The translations under genes were made by a program, and so were the position numbers. A stretch of 64,000 nt of DNA, taken from the NCBI RefSeq assembly GCF_050003625.1, contig NC_134401.1:70598537-70662536 (forward strand), given 5' to 3'. Under the pieces are notes generated by a model. That model saw nothing but the letters and a program-made list of their open reading frames with translations, did no database searches and was not told where the DNA came from. Below, in pieces: positions 24,313 through 36,285 of the stretch (the stretch's first letter is position 1; each line of letters opens with the position of its first letter). The DNA is from Haematobia irritans. Its lineage: Eukaryota > Arthropoda > Insecta > Diptera > Muscidae.

Positions 24313-24839
24313 TTTCAGAAGAAATTTTATAAAGGTAAAATTAAATTGTGATAACAATAAATTCTATGTCAACATACATACATTAAGCAATTGGGGAAAA
24401 CCATTAAAAACAAAAACAATAAATTTAAAAATATCACAATTTTTTTTTATTTTTTTTTTCAAGACCTTACAAGACAACTTATTTAGAAGGCCTTATTAAA
24501 GGTAATTTTTTCTCCTAATAAGATCATGCCTTTTATAAGCACTATATATTGAAGTGAGAGGGCAAGGCCTTGGCCCCCAATGACACCCAATGTTATTTTG
24601 AAATAGAGTTTGCATTTGTGTGGCATCACTACTGGCTCCTAAATAAGGTACTTTATAATGACTGAAACACGACGCTTTTTCCTACTGGGATAATAAATAA
24701 CATCGAGAGCGGTGGGTCTAACAACCCAAACAATTAATATGAGATTGCGACAACCAATGCAAAGTTAGTCCAACATACTACCATATAGATATTTCTATGA
24801 ACCGTCGAACGCAACGATCAGCTTATCCTAGAACATATC

Positions 24840-26087
24840 CTATCTTAGAACTAGCATCGATTCGAATTTGTTCTCGAAACGACAGCATGCATACTCGAAA
24901 GGCAGGTCTACTAAGACCGCATTACATGAACTAGTCAGCTTTATTAAAAGCTCACTATCTGTCAAAGAATACACAATCGTGGCGTTTCTAGACATCGAAG
25001 GGGCGTTCAATAATGTCCATCCGAGCTCGATATTAAATGGACTGACAACTCTGATCCATGTATAATTAGGCTGTTAGACGAACTTCTAATGACAAGCAAC
25101 ACTAGGACAAGCAAACATACATATACACTAGAACAAGCAAACATACAAATATATGTGAACAGAGGCACCCCCAAGGAGGAGTTCTATCACCTCTTCTTTG
25201 GAATATTGCTATAAATAACCTTCTGGTTACCCTAGAAAAAGAAAGGATAAAAGTGGTGGCATACGCAGATGATGTGGCTCTAGCAGTCAGGGGAAAATTC
25301 CCATCCACAATCAAATATATTATTCAGAGGGCCCTCCGGATGACTGAGAAATGGGCGATGGTCTTGGGGTAAATCCTGCAAAGACAGAACTAGCCATGTA
25401 CTGCAAAGATCGCAAAACTCCCACGGTTAGGCCCATTTCCTTAGGGGTATTGAAATTCCCTTTGGTGAGTGTGCAAAATATCTTGGCGTTATTTTGGACA
25501 GGAAGCTGAACTGTAAGCTTATTATTGAAGAAAGGGCGAGAAAAGCAACGGTAGCTTTGTACTCGTGCAAAAAGGCAATAGGAAAAAAGTGGGGACTAAA
25601 ACCAAAATTGTGCTTTGGCTATACACGACAGTGGTTAGATCTATAATGCTATATGGTGTTGTAGTCTGGTGGCCGGCACTTCACCAGCCAACAAGTTAGA
25701 CAAAGTTTAGCGTATGGCGAGTTTGTGTATCTCAGGCGCATTCAGCAAGACAGGAACAAAATCCCTTAATGTCATGCTGCATCTATTGCCTTTAGACATT
25801 TTGGCCAAACAGCTGCAACAACGGCTGTGCGGTTGCGCGAGTTATCGCTATGGTCGGAAAAAAGTTACGGTCACAGTTCGGTCCTCAAAATAATGCCAGA
25901 TGTGCCGTTCAATAATGTCCATCCGAGCTCGATATTAAAAGTAAATAATAGAGAAGGTTCAGTGGTTAAGACTAGAAGTGCCCATATGTAATAGGTACTT
26001 TTAGTTAAATGTGGTATCACAATGGACTGAATAGTCTAAGTGAGCCTGAAATTTATTAGGGCTGCCACTTTAACCTAACCTAACCTA
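24840..26087 (+). pseudogene. LOA-like LINE copy A: RT remnant plus rearranged 3' end
   Basis: A 5'-truncated, frameshifted copy that begins inside RT. Recognisable parts are FLDIEGAFNNVHPSS (about 24985), the B motif region with GGVLSPL (about 25175) and YADDVALAV (about 25262), then the region after RT to about 25906. There it jumps back to a 33-bp RT piece (GTTCAATAATGTCCATCC...) and on to the 3' UTR, ending in TAACC repeats at 26087. The RNase H and zinc-knuckle regions are missing. Its last 193 bp recur at 27768-27960. Confidence 0.8.
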
Positions 26088-27763
26088 CTCCGAACCCCAC
26101 TTGTCCATTCAATTTGGAGCCATCAGTATAGAAATCTATATATCTTTTATTCCCCGGGGTCTGTGTACACCACGCCTCACTGTTGGGAATTAGAGTTTCA
26201 AACTTTTTGTCGAAAAGTGGTTTTGCCAGGGTGTAATCCACTACGTTAGGCACATCTGGCATTACTTTGAGGACCGAACTGTGACCGTACATTTTTTCCG
26301 ACCACATCGATAGCTCGCGCAACCGCACAGCCGTTGTTGCAGCTGACTGTTTGGCCAAAATGTCTAAAGGCAATAGATGTAGCATGACATTAAGGGAGTC
26401 TGTTCCTGTCTTACTAAATGCACCTGACATACATAAGCTCGCCATACGCTGAACTTTATCTAAACAAGACGGTTTCTGAAGTGCCGGCCACCAGACTACA
26501 ACACCATATAGCATTATAGGTCTAACTACTGCCGTGTATAGCCAATGCACAATTTTTGGTTTTAGTAACCCACTTTTTCCCTATTGCCTTTTTGCACGAG
26601 TACAAAGCTACCGTGGCTTTTCTCGCCCTCTCTTCAATATTAAGCCTAAAATTCAGCTTCCTGTCCAAAATAACGCCAAGGTATTTTGCACACTCACCAA
26701 AGGGAATTTCAGTACCCCCTAAGGAAATGGGCCTAACCGTGGGAGTTTTGCGATCTTTGCAGTACATGACTAGTTCTGTATTTGCTGGATTTACACCAAG
26801 ACCATTATCTTTCGCCCATTTCTCAGTCATCCGGAGAGCTCTCTGTATAATATCTCAGATTGTGGATGGGAATTTTCCCCTGACTGCTAGCGCCACATCA
26901 TCTGCGTATGCCACCACTTTTATCCTTTTTGTTCTAGGGAAACCAGAAGGTTGTTTATAGCAACATTCCAAAGAAGAGGTGATAGAACTCCTCCTTGGGG
27001 AGTGCCTCTGTTCACATACCTTTGTATGTTTGCTTGCCCTAGTGTGGCTAAAATACGTCTCTTTATTAGAAGTTCGTCTAACAGCCTAAGTATACCTGGA
27101 TCAACATTCAGAGTTGTCAGTCCATTTAATATCGAGCTCGGATGGACATTATTGAACGCCCCTTCGATGTCTAGAAACGCCACGATTGTGTATTCTCTGA
27201 CAGATAGTGAGCTTTCAATAAAGCTGACTAGTTCATGCAATGCGGTCTCAGTAGACCTGCCCTTCGAGTATGCATGCTGTCGTTTCGAGAGCAAACTTGA
27301 ATCCACGCTAGTTCTAAGATACATGTCTATCATCCTCTCCAGGGTCTTAAGTAGGAATGAGGATAAGCTGATTGGTCGGAAATCCTTCGCCCTCGAGTGA
27401 GAGGCTTTCCCGCTTTAGGTATGAAAACGACTTTTGTTTCCCTCCACTTTCCTGGGATATATGATAAGTTGATACATCCTTTATATATCACCGACAACCA
27501 GGGGATAATTTTGTCAGTTACTGCTTGTAACTCCGCCGGAGTAATTCCATCAGGTCCGGGGGATTTGATTGGTCGGAAATCCTTCGCACTCGAGTGAGAG
27601 GCTTATCCGGCTTTAGGTATGAAGACGACATTTGTTCCCTCCACTTTTCTGGAATATATGCTAAGTTTACACATCGTTTATATATCACCGTCAACCAGGG
27701 GATAATTCTTTCAGCCACTGCCTGTAACTCCGCCGGAGTAATTCCATCAGGTCCGGGGGATTT
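26088..27763 (-). pseudogene. LOA-like LINE copy B: inverted internal piece
   Basis: A minus-strand fragment from the start of RNase H (FYTDGSKLNGQVGFG, 26080-26550) back through RT (GTPQGGVLSPLLWN; 26920-27333) to the region just before RT. The 5' end and the whole 3' end are missing. A tandem duplication of about 197 bp (27371-27567 and 27568-27763) repeats the pre-RT segment; the two copies differ at many positions, so it is not recent or was acquired by recombination. It is framed on both sides by plus-strand 3'-end modules. Confidence 0.8.
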
Positions 27764-27767
27764 GAGT

Positions 27768-27960
27768 GCCAGATGTGCCGTTCAATAATGTCCATCCGAG
27801 CTCGATATTAAAAGTAAATAATAGAGAAGGTTCAGTGGTTAAGACTAGAAGTGCCCATATGTAATAGGTACTTTTAGTTAAATGTGGTATCACAATGGAC
27901 TGAATAGTCTAAGTGAGCCTGAATCTTAATCGGGCTGCCACTTTAACCTAACCTAACCTA
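27768..27960 (+). repeat. LINE-derived 193-bp module, second copy
   Basis: Same order as at 25895-26087: 12 bases from after RT (GCCAGATGTGCC), 33 bases from inside RT, then the LINE 3' UTR and TAACC tail. The same unusual joints in both places show common descent. Confidence 0.85.
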
Positions 27961-28270
27961 AATACGCCTCAATATAAAAACGTAACAATATGCTCTAACA
28001 TATTAACATATATGTCCTAAACATGTTATACTACTTTATGAAATAATTTGGAAACGGTTCAACATATTACATTAAAAAATATCAGAAAATCCCTAAAAAT
28101 AAACTACTTAAGCCGTTTTTACATCAATTTCCCAAGTAGTTTTAGAGATATCGTTCATGTTTTGAAAAAAAAATTGAAATTTTTAACAAAAAAAAATCGA
28201 AAAGCCTCTGTCTGAATCAGAAATAAGCGAATCCTCTTGCGAAGTAGAGGGAGATACCAAAGATGCAGAC

Positions 28271-29233
28271 TTGGATAGACACCGTATGCAAGAGGTTTCT
28301 ACTGCCTCAAAACTCACCAAACTTGAACTGATGAAAGGGGACATAGATATAGTTCTTATTCAAGAATCATATGTTTATAGAAACAAAATATGTGAATTAA
28401 GTACTCCGGGGTTCAAACTATTGCAGTATACTGGTAATGATGTAAATCGAGCCTGTATAATTGCTAAAAACGAGCTCACCTTTTTTCTGCTTCCTTCAAT
28501 GTGCAATACAGACACTGCCGTTGCCAGTTTAGAAATAGCCAAATGCAAATATTGGGTATCTTCGGTCTACATGGGACATGATAGGGAGATGCCTCCATGT
28601 GCCGTTAACACCTTAGTTGAGGAGCCATTGAAAACAAAGACAAAACTCATTGTAGGATGCGATGCAAATGCACATCATAGTATATGTGGAAGTGGTGACA
28701 TTAATACAAGAGGAGAGTCACTCCTAGAGTTTATTTTGCTTACTAATTTGGTAGTTTGCAATAAGGGAGATGCCCCAACCTTTGTTACTAAAAACAGGCA
28801 AGAGGTTTTGGACGTCACTTTCGCCTCGCAAGAACTGAATGAAATGATATCTGATTGGCAGGTTTTAAGTGAACATAGCTTCTCAGATCATCGCTACATC
28901 AGTTTCAAATTTGATGTTCATACCACCAAGACCATATTTCCGCCAAATGTTAGGAAAGCTGACTGGAATAGGTATAGGGAATCGTTCAATATGATGATAC
29001 CGGAGATACCAGAGACAAATATGAGCACTGTGCAAGTTATCGAACACGCAGTGGAGACGATTACTAAGGCCTTCAACATTTCACTGAAAGCTGCTTTCCC
29101 TAGAGGAAAGCCAAGGGGGAAAAATCGGCCGCCATGGTGGACTACGGAGTTAAGTAATATGAGGAAATCCTGCAGGAAGCTCTTTAACAAAGCAAAGTCC
29201 ACAAGAGCTCCGGAGGAGAAGGCCTCAGCATAA
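28271..29233 (+). pseudogene. LINE C ORF1-ORF2 fusion with endonuclease domain
   Basis: 320 codons. The first 20 or so residues (EVSTASKLTK) match the C-terminal part of ORF1 in copy D; the rest is the APE-type endonuclease of ORF2 (GDIDIVLIQESY, VGCDANAHHS, SDHRYI). The endonuclease nicks target DNA during retrotransposition. The N-terminal start of ORF2 (LQINLHHCKAA in copy D) is deleted here. The frame ends early because about 47 bp present in copy E are missing at about 29205-29225; copy D has the same deletion. Confidence 0.82.
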
Positions 29234-29294
29234 CTCTTGGTATGATTACTGCAGCAGCATTGAGAATACGTCCGAGGCTTCCAGACTACAGAAG

Positions 29295-30376
29295 GTGCTA
29301 GCATCCACGAACTCCGCTCCAGGTTTCATTAAAACATCGGAGGGCAATTGGACAACGTCCAGTGAGAAGACGCTGGAGGTATTATTGGACACACATTTTC
29401 CTGGAAATCAGACGGTTGAACCATATACTGGCGGTGCCACAGTGGCTCAGCGGTCGTTTCCTATCGAGGAAATTGTATCGGAATCTAGAATAAAATGGGC
29501 TTTAAATAGCTTTGGACCATTCAAATCCCCCGGACCTGATGGAATTACTCCGGCGGAGTTACAAGCAGTAACTGACAAAATTATCCCCTGGTTGTCGGTG
29601 ATATATAAAGGATGTATCAACTTATCATATATCCCAGGAAAGTGGAGGGAAACAAAAGTCGTTTTCATACCTAAAGCGGGAAAGCCTCTCACTCGAGGGC
29701 GAAGGATTTCCGACCAATCAGCTTATCCTCATTCCTACTTAAGACTCTGGAGAGGATGATAGATATTTATCTTAGAACTAGCGTCGATTCAAGTTTGCTG
29801 TCGAAACGACAACATGCATACTCGAAGGGCAGGTCTACTGAGACCGCATTACATGAACTAGTCAGCTTTATTGAAAGCTCACTATCTGTCAAAGAATATA
29901 CAATCGTGGCGTTTCTAGACATCGAAGGGGCGTTCAATAACGTCCATCCGAGCTCGATATTAAATGGACTGACAACTCTGAATGTTGATCCATGTATACT
30001 CAGGCTGTTAGACGAACTGCTAATGAAGAGACGTATTTCAGCCACACTAGGACAAGCAAACATACAAAGGTATGTGAACAGAGGCACTCCCCAAGGAGGA
30101 GTTCTATCACCTCTTCTTTGGAATGTTGCTATAAATAGCATTCTGGTTACTCTAGAAAAAGAAAGGATAAAAGTGGTAGCATACGCAGATGATGTGGCTC
30201 TGGCAGTCAGGGGAAAATTCCCATCCACAATCAGAGATATTATTCAGAGGGCCCTCCGGATGACTGAGAAATGGGCGAAAGACAATGGTCTTGGGGTAAA
30301 TCCTGCAAAGACAGAATTAGTCATGTACTGCAAAGATCGCAAAACTCCCACGGTTAGGCCTATTTCCCTTTGGTGA
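29295..30376 (+). pseudogene. LINE C reverse transcriptase
   Basis: Two overlapping frames, 29295-29759 and 29756-30376, together cover the RT domain: KSPGPDGITPAELQ, FLDIEGAFNNV (motif A), NRGTPQGGVLSPLLWN (motif B) and VVAYADDVALAV (motif C with the catalytic DD). A frameshift separates the two at about 29757, and a small deletion in the GGTEIPFG region breaks the frame at about 30370. The FLDIEGAFNNV signature and the RNase H domain downstream point to the LOA/I group. Confidence 0.85.
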
Positions 30377-30401
30377 TTGTGCAAAATACCTTGGCGTTAT
30401 T

Positions 30402-31781
30402 TTGGACAGGAAGCTGAACTTTAAGATTAATATTGAAGAAAGGGCGAGAAAGGCAACTGTAGCTTTGTACTCGTGCAAAAAGGCAATAGGAAAAAAGTGG
30501 GGACTAAAACCAAAAATTGTGCATTGGCTATACACGGCAGTGGTTAGACCTATAATGCTATATGGTGTTGTTGTCTGGTGGCCGGCACTTCAGAAACCGA
30601 CTTGTTTAGATAAAGTTCAGCGCATGGCGTGTTTGTGTATTTCAGGCGCATTCAGCAAGACAGGAACAAATTCCCTTAATGTCATGCTGCATCTATTGCC
30701 CTTAGACATTTTGGCCAAACAGTCAGCTGCAACAACGGCTGTGCGGTTGCGCGAACTATCGCTGTGGTCGGAAAAAGGTTACGGTCACAGTTCTGTCCTC
30801 AAAATAATGCCAGATGTGCCTAACGTAGTGGATTACACTTTGGCGAGTCCACTTTTCGACAAAAAGTTTGAGACTCTAATCCCCAACAGTGAGGCGTGGT
30901 GCACACAGACCCCGGGGAATAAAGAATATATAGATTTCTACACTGATGGCTCCAAATTGGATGGGCAAGTGGGGTTCGGAGTATATTCTAATGATCTGGA
31001 ACTTCGAATAGCGAAAAGATTACCTAATCACTGTAGTGTTTTTCAGGCTGAAATATTAGCAATAAGAGAGGTGGCGAATTGGCTGAGAAGTAATGTTCCA
31101 AAAAATTTGGGTATTAATATATACTCAGACAGTCAACCTGCAATAAAATCCTTGGACTCTGTGTTCCTCAACTCGAAAACGGCCATCGACTGCCGCAAAT
31201 CTCTCAATGAGATGGCTGAGCAGTTCAATATTCACCTAATATGGGTGCCTGGCCATAGGAACATACCGGGGAACTGCGAAGCGGATGAGTTGGAAGGGCT
31301 AGGGACTACCTTACATATTCCAGGGGAACTAGAATCTGTTGGTATGCCTCTGGCTACCTGCAAGCTCATGCTGCGTGAGAAGGCTGTTATGATGGCAAAT
31401 GTTCGATGGGAGAATTGCAAGGGCTGTAACGACACCAAACAAATATGGCCCCATTTAAACTTAAACCGTACACTAGATATGCTAGTGTTCTCGAGACGCC
31501 AGATATCACTCCTGATATCTGCTATAACGGGTCGCTGCCTGATAGGCGATTTTGCAAAAACTATTGGTGCGAAGTATAATGACTATTGTATGAGCTGTCA
31601 TGATGCGGAGGAAAAGGGATCAATAAAACACCTCTTGTGTGACTGTCCTGCATTTTGTGTAAGGCGTAAGCAAATTTTAGGGGCATATAGCTTCAGATTA
31701 CTAGCGGACCTGGAAAACGTTAACTTAAGCAGTCTGCTAATGTTTTTGGAACAATCTGGTTGGTTCAACAGAAGAAAATAA
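30402..31781 (+). CDS. LINE C thumb, RNase H and zinc-knuckle region
   Basis: 459 codons without interruption. After the RT thumb region comes RNase H with its four acidic residues in place: FYTDGSKLDG, FQAEILAIRE, YSDSQPAIKS and GNCEADEL, plus the WVPGHRN loop. Near the C-terminus CMSCHDAEEKGSIKHLLCDC forms a CX2CX10HX4C zinc motif. RNase H degrades the RNA template after first-strand synthesis; its presence is typical of LOA and I elements and not of Jockey. No start codon context of its own: this is the 3' part of ORF2. Confidence 0.85.
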   Translation: MDRKLNFKINIEERARKATVALYSCKKAIGKKWGLKPKIVHWLYTAVVRPIMLYGVVVWWPALQKPTCLDKVQRMACLCISGAFSKTGTNSLNVMLHLLPLDILAKQSAATTAVRLRELSLWSEKGYGHSSVLKIMPDVPNVVDYTLASPLFDKKFETLIPNSEAWCTQTPGNKEYIDFYTDGSKLDGQVGFGVYSNDLELRIAKRLPNHCSVFQAEILAIREVANWLRSNVPKNLGINIYSDSQPAIKSLDSVFLNSKTAIDCRKSLNEMAEQFNIHLIWVPGHRNIPGNCEADELEGLGTTLHIPGELESVGMPLATCKLMLREKAVMMANVRWENCKGCNDTKQIWPHLNLNRTLDMLVFSRRQISLLISAITGRCLIGDFAKTIGAKYNDYCMSCHDAEEKGSIKHLLCDCPAFCVRRKQILGAYSFRLLADLENVNLSSLLMFLEQSGWFNRRK

Positions 31782-32652
31782 TCGAGAAGGTTCAACGGTT
31801 AAAACTAGAAGTGCCCATATGTAATAGGTACTTTTAGTTAATGTGGTATCACAATGGACTGAATAGTCTAAGTGAGCCTGAATCTTAATCGGGCTGCCAC
31901 TTTAACCTAACCTAACCTTCAGCTTCAACGTCCAGATGCGTGTGAAGATAAATTCGAATTTAAAATTGCGGCAGACACAAACCAGCGCCTTCAAAGCAAT
32001 TTTAAATTCGAATTTAAATTTACATTTTTTATCATTTTTTTGGAGACGCTAAGAATTTTTAAATGGAATTTGATAGAATTTGTTAAAGACGGTCGTAAGT
32101 ATCCTTAATTCGAACAAATTTCATCACAAAAATAACTTAGAAATCGGCGAAATTAAACTTTTGTTTAACAAAAAAGGGACCATTGTGCGAAAACCGTTCG
32201 GGGTTCCAAAACGAAATTCGAATAATTTCATTAGAAAAGTATTTCAGAAAGCGGAAAATTGAAAAATATTTTCCGACTGAATTTACATCAACGAGGCCAC
32301 TGTGCGAAAACCGTTCGGGGTTCCAAAACGAAACTACCACCATTGGATAGGTATTAGTGCGTATTATTCAAATTCGAAATAATTTCATTAGAAAAGTATT
32401 TCAGAAAGCGGAAAATTGAAAAATATTTCCCGAGTGAATTTACATCACTGTGCGCAAAACCGTTCTGGGTTTATGTTCAACATTTTCTTTTACATACAAA
32501 ATGAGCGCATGTTATTTTCTTTTGTTAAATCAATTGGCAGTTCATTAAATAATTTAAGGCTATTAAATAATAGTAAATATGGTCGAAAATGTCATAAGAA
32601 AATATAAGCTATATATTTATAATATATAATTTTAAGCTTAACCCATTCTTTT

Positions 32653-33297
32653 TTGACTGTGCCGATTAAAACGCAGTTATTGTCTGATTTTGGACCAATT
32701 GTTTCGATCACCAGATTGGGCGCTGTAATATATGGACCGATTCCAGGTGAAAAATCATCATGTGTTAAGAGGGCTGTACACTCTCGGAAATGTGAGTACG
32801 AACATAATATTTTGAACAATTTGAATGAAATTATGCGGGGATATTTTGGTATTGAGACCCTTGTTACAAACATTTTTGTTATAAACCGTTCATGTCAAAA
32901 GAGGATGAAAGAGCCATAAACATACTTGAATCAACAGTAAAACAAATTGGTGGTCGATATGAATGTTCATTGCTCTGGAAAGAAAATATTCCCCCAATTC
33001 CTGAAATATACAACATGGCATTGAACCGATTATAGTCCCTAGAAAGAAAAATGGCAAGAGACAGTGAGAATAAAAAAGAATATTGTGAAAAGATTGAAAG
33101 TTGCATATTGTCGAAAACTTTCATTAGAAGAAAAAGTCGTTGAAAATGGATTAACGTTTTATTTACCCCATTTTGGTTTGAAAAATCCAAATAAAAATGG
33201 AATTCGTCTTGTATTTGATGCTGCTGCTGAAGTTCAAAATATATCACAAAATAAAGTTTTAATTTCTAAACAACACTCTAATCTCAATTCTTTTTAA
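32653..33297 (+). pseudogene. Pao protease end and RT start (unit 1), broken
   Basis: Frames 32653-32919 and 33064-33297 with several stops between. The block RLGAVIYGPIPGEKSSC is typical of the region after the A17-type protease; NGIRLVFDAAAEVQNIS is the conserved entry to Pao RT. Non-functional. Confidence 0.7.
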
Positions 33298-33390
33298 ATT
33301 CAGAGAATCCCCGATTGCTGTGTGTGGTGATATACAAGAAATGTTCCATTAAATCGCTGTAACAAAAAGGACCAAAAGTGCCAACGATTT

Positions 33391-34207
33391 TTGTGGAGAA
33401 ATGGAAATCCCAATCAAACTGTTGATACATATGTAATGGAGAGATTGATTTTTGGAGCTACTTGTTCACAAACCATTGCCCAATTTGTGAAGAATAAAAA
33501 TGCCGAAAAATTCAAAGATGTGTCACCAAGAGTAGTCACTGGAATAAAAGAGCGCCATTATGTTGATGATTATGTGGATTGTTTTGAAAATGATGATGAG
33601 GCGGTCTCGATGGTGAAAGAAGTGGTAAGAATCCATAAATTTGGGGGATTTAATCTCCGTAACATTATATCAAATAGTGAACGTGTGGCAACACTATTCG
33701 GCAATACTGGGAGTGGCGTTCAAGGCAGCTTTCTTGGCGGTGACAGTATTGAACGGGTACTCGGTATTCATTGGGTACCAAAATCAGATTTGTTTTGTTT
33801 TCGTTTAGTGCTAAGCAAAGATAATAAAATATTAAATTGTGAAAAAGTGCCGACGAAAAGAGAAATGCTTAGCCTAAATATGTCGGTGTATAACCCATAC
33901 GGATTTCTGGGCGATTTTATGGTGACGTCAAAGGTGATAATGCAGAAGGTCTGGAAATGTGGGGTAAGTTGGGATGAGGTATTGCCAGAAAATATTTATA
34001 ACCAGTGGAAGTACTGGCTGCAGCAACTTGCAAAAGTCAAGGAATTCAGTGTTCCAAGGTATTACGCCGTGGGATTCAGTGATAGCAATATTGAGCTGCA
34101 TGTGTTTGTAGACGCGAGTGAGGAAGCTATGGTAGTTGTGGCATATTGGAGAGTAGTAAGTCAAAGTGGAATTAAAATGAGTTTTGTTATGAGAAAAAAT
34201 TGTGCTC
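33391..34207 (+). pseudogene. Pao RT central part (unit 1), truncated
   Basis: An open frame of about 272 codons (the nominal 281-codon frame runs across the joint into LINE tail sequence). RT palm with the catalytic box HYVDDYVD (about 33555), ERVLGIHWVPKSD and the connection to RNase H (HVFVDASEEAMVV, about 34100). No start codon of its own, no integrase. Breakage at 34208 is the tandem-duplication joint. Confidence 0.75.
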
Positions 34208-34208
34208 C

Positions 34209-36285
34209 GAATAGTCTAAGTGAGCCTGAATCTTAATCGGGCTGCCACTTTAACCTAACCTAACCTAACCTTCAGCTTCAACGTCCAGATGTGTGTGAAG
34301 ATAAATTCGAATTTAAAATTGCGGCAGAGGGCTTAGCCGAGACACAAACCAGCACCTTCAAAGCAATTTTAAATTCGAATTTAAATTTACATTTTTCATC
34401 ATTTTTTTGGAGACGCTAAGAATTTTTAAATGGAATTTGATAGAATTTGTTAAAGACGGTCGTAAGTATCCTTAATTCGAACAAATTTCATCACAAAAAT
34501 AACTTAGAAATCGGCGAAATTAAACTTTTGTTTAACAAAAAAGGGACCATTGTGCGAAAACCGTTCGGGGTTCCAAAACGAAATTCGAATAATTTCATTA
34601 GAAAAGTATTTCAGAAAGCGGAAAATTGAAAAATATTTTCCGACTGAATTTACATCAACGAGGCCACTGTGCGAAAACCGTTCGGGGTTCCAAAACGAAA
34701 CTACCACCATTGGATAGGTATTAGTGCGTATTATTCAAATTCGAAATAATTTCATTAGAAAAGTATTTCAGAAAGCGGAAAATTGAAAAATATTTCCCGA
34801 GTGAATTTACATCACTGTGCGCAAAACCGTTCTGGGTTTATGTTCAACATTTTCTTTTACATACAAAATGAGCGCATGTTATTTTCTTTTGTTAAATCAA
34901 TTGGCAGTTCATTAAATAATTTGAGGCTATTAAATAATAGTAAATATAGTCGAAAATGTCATAAAAAAATATAAGCTATATATTTATAATATATAATTTT
35001 AAGCTTAACCCATTCTTTTTTGACTGTGCCGATTAAAACACCGCAGTTATTGTCTGATTTTGGACCAATTGTTTCAATCACCAGATTGGGCGCTGTAATA
35101 TATGGACCGATTCCAGGTGAAAAATCATCATGTGTTAAGAGGGCTTTACACTCTCGGAAATGTGAGTACGAACATAATATTTTGAACAATTTGAATGAAA
35201 TTATGCGGGGATATTTTGGTATTGAGACCCTTGTTACAAACATTTTTGTTATAAACCGTTCATGTCAAAAGAGGATGAAAGAGCCATAAACATACTTGAA
35301 TCAACAGTAAAACAAATTGGTGGTCGATATGAATGTTCATTGCTCTGGAAAGAAAATATTCCCCCAATTCCTGAAATATACAACATGGCATTGAACCGAT
35401 TATAGTCCCTAGAAAGAAAAATGGCAAGAGACAGTGAGAATAAAAAAGAATATTGTGAAAAGATTGAAAGTTACATATTGTCGAAAACTTTCATTAGAAG
35501 AAAAAGTCGTTGAAAATGGATTAACGTTTTATTTACCCCATTTTGGTGTGAAAAATTCAAATAAAAATGGAATTCGTCTTGTATTTGATGCTGCTGCTGA
35601 AGTTCAAAATATATCACAAAATAAAGTTTTAATTTCTAAACAACGCTCTAATCTCAATTCTTTTTAAAGAAGAAAATCCCCGATTGCTGTGTGTGGTGAT
35701 ATACAAGAGATGTTCCATCAAAAAAGTTATGCTCCGATACGATACCACAAAACTCCAAAACTTAATTGCAAGCTGCTGGAATAGGTGTACGAATGAAAAA
35801 TATTATATTACAAAATCATGTGTGTGAAGTTAATACTGTTTTCTTTTGGTCAGATTCATTTACTGTGATACAATGGATACGTTCTGACCACCGAAAATAA
35901 AAACAGTATGTGGCAAATCGTGTGGCTAAAATTTTGGAGAGCAGTTCAATTGAGCAATGGAAGTGGTGTCCTGGTAATTTGAATTCAGCAGATGAGCTAA
36001 GATCTAAGCACAGGGCTTTATTTGCTGTAAAGGTATGTGGTTGTGTTACAAAATTTGATCGTTTTTCTAATTTCAGAGGACTGAAAAGGGCTATGGCGTG
36101 GGTTTTCCGATATGTGAAAAATGTCAAGCACGCAATTAAAGGAGAAGAAAAAGTAAAAGGAGATCTGTCGCTGGAAGAAGAAGAGTTTGCATCATTGTCT
36201 CTGTGTCGTCATGTTCAACAACAAGTGTATAGTGATGATTTGATTGACTTGCGTGAGAAGCAAAAGGTGACTCCAAGTAGCCCGT
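34209..36285 (+). mobile_element. Pao relic, tandem unit 2, with LINE tail at its start
   Basis: 34209-34270 repeats the end of LINE C (from GAATAGTCTAAGTGAGCC to the TAACC tail), then the Pao relic starts again with only scattered differences from unit 1. After about 35713 the RT is deleted and the sequence resumes in RNase H (FFWSDSFTVIQWIRSDH, about 35845) and the following region (35910-36293; WCPGNLNSADELRS). At 36286 LINE D interrupts. Unit 1 lacks this RNase H part, unit 2 lacks the RT part. Confidence 0.8.

Larger units (their letters stand above)
28200..31917 (+). mobile_element. LOA-like LINE copy C, nearly complete ORF2
   Basis: Starts in the end of ORF1, which is fused by a deletion to the beginning of ORF2, and runs to the 3' UTR and TAACC tail at 31917. 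Domain order is endonuclease, RT, RNase H, zinc knuckle. It is the best-preserved reference for copies A, B, D and E. Its 3' tail adjoins the Pao relic and was included in the tandem duplication of that relic. Confidence 0.88.
31918..34208 (+). mobile_element. Pao-type retroelement relic, tandem unit 1
   Basis: Begins directly after the LINE C tail. The first 700 bp are non-coding, with a repeated phrase (GTGCGAAAACCGTTCGGGG) at about 32187 and 32302. At about 32650-32880 follows the end of the protease region (GAVIYGPIPGEKSSC), then the RT N-terminus (FYLPHFGLKNPNK, about 33155) and RT-RNase H linker in the frame 33391-34236. It ends at the duplication joint at 34208. Confidence 0.75.

Noticed and set aside
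27397..27788. Plus-strand ORFs of 60-150 codons in LINE B, D and E regions (for example 37664-38530)
   Set aside because: They are antisense shadows of LINE RT; the opposite strand carries the RT motifs.
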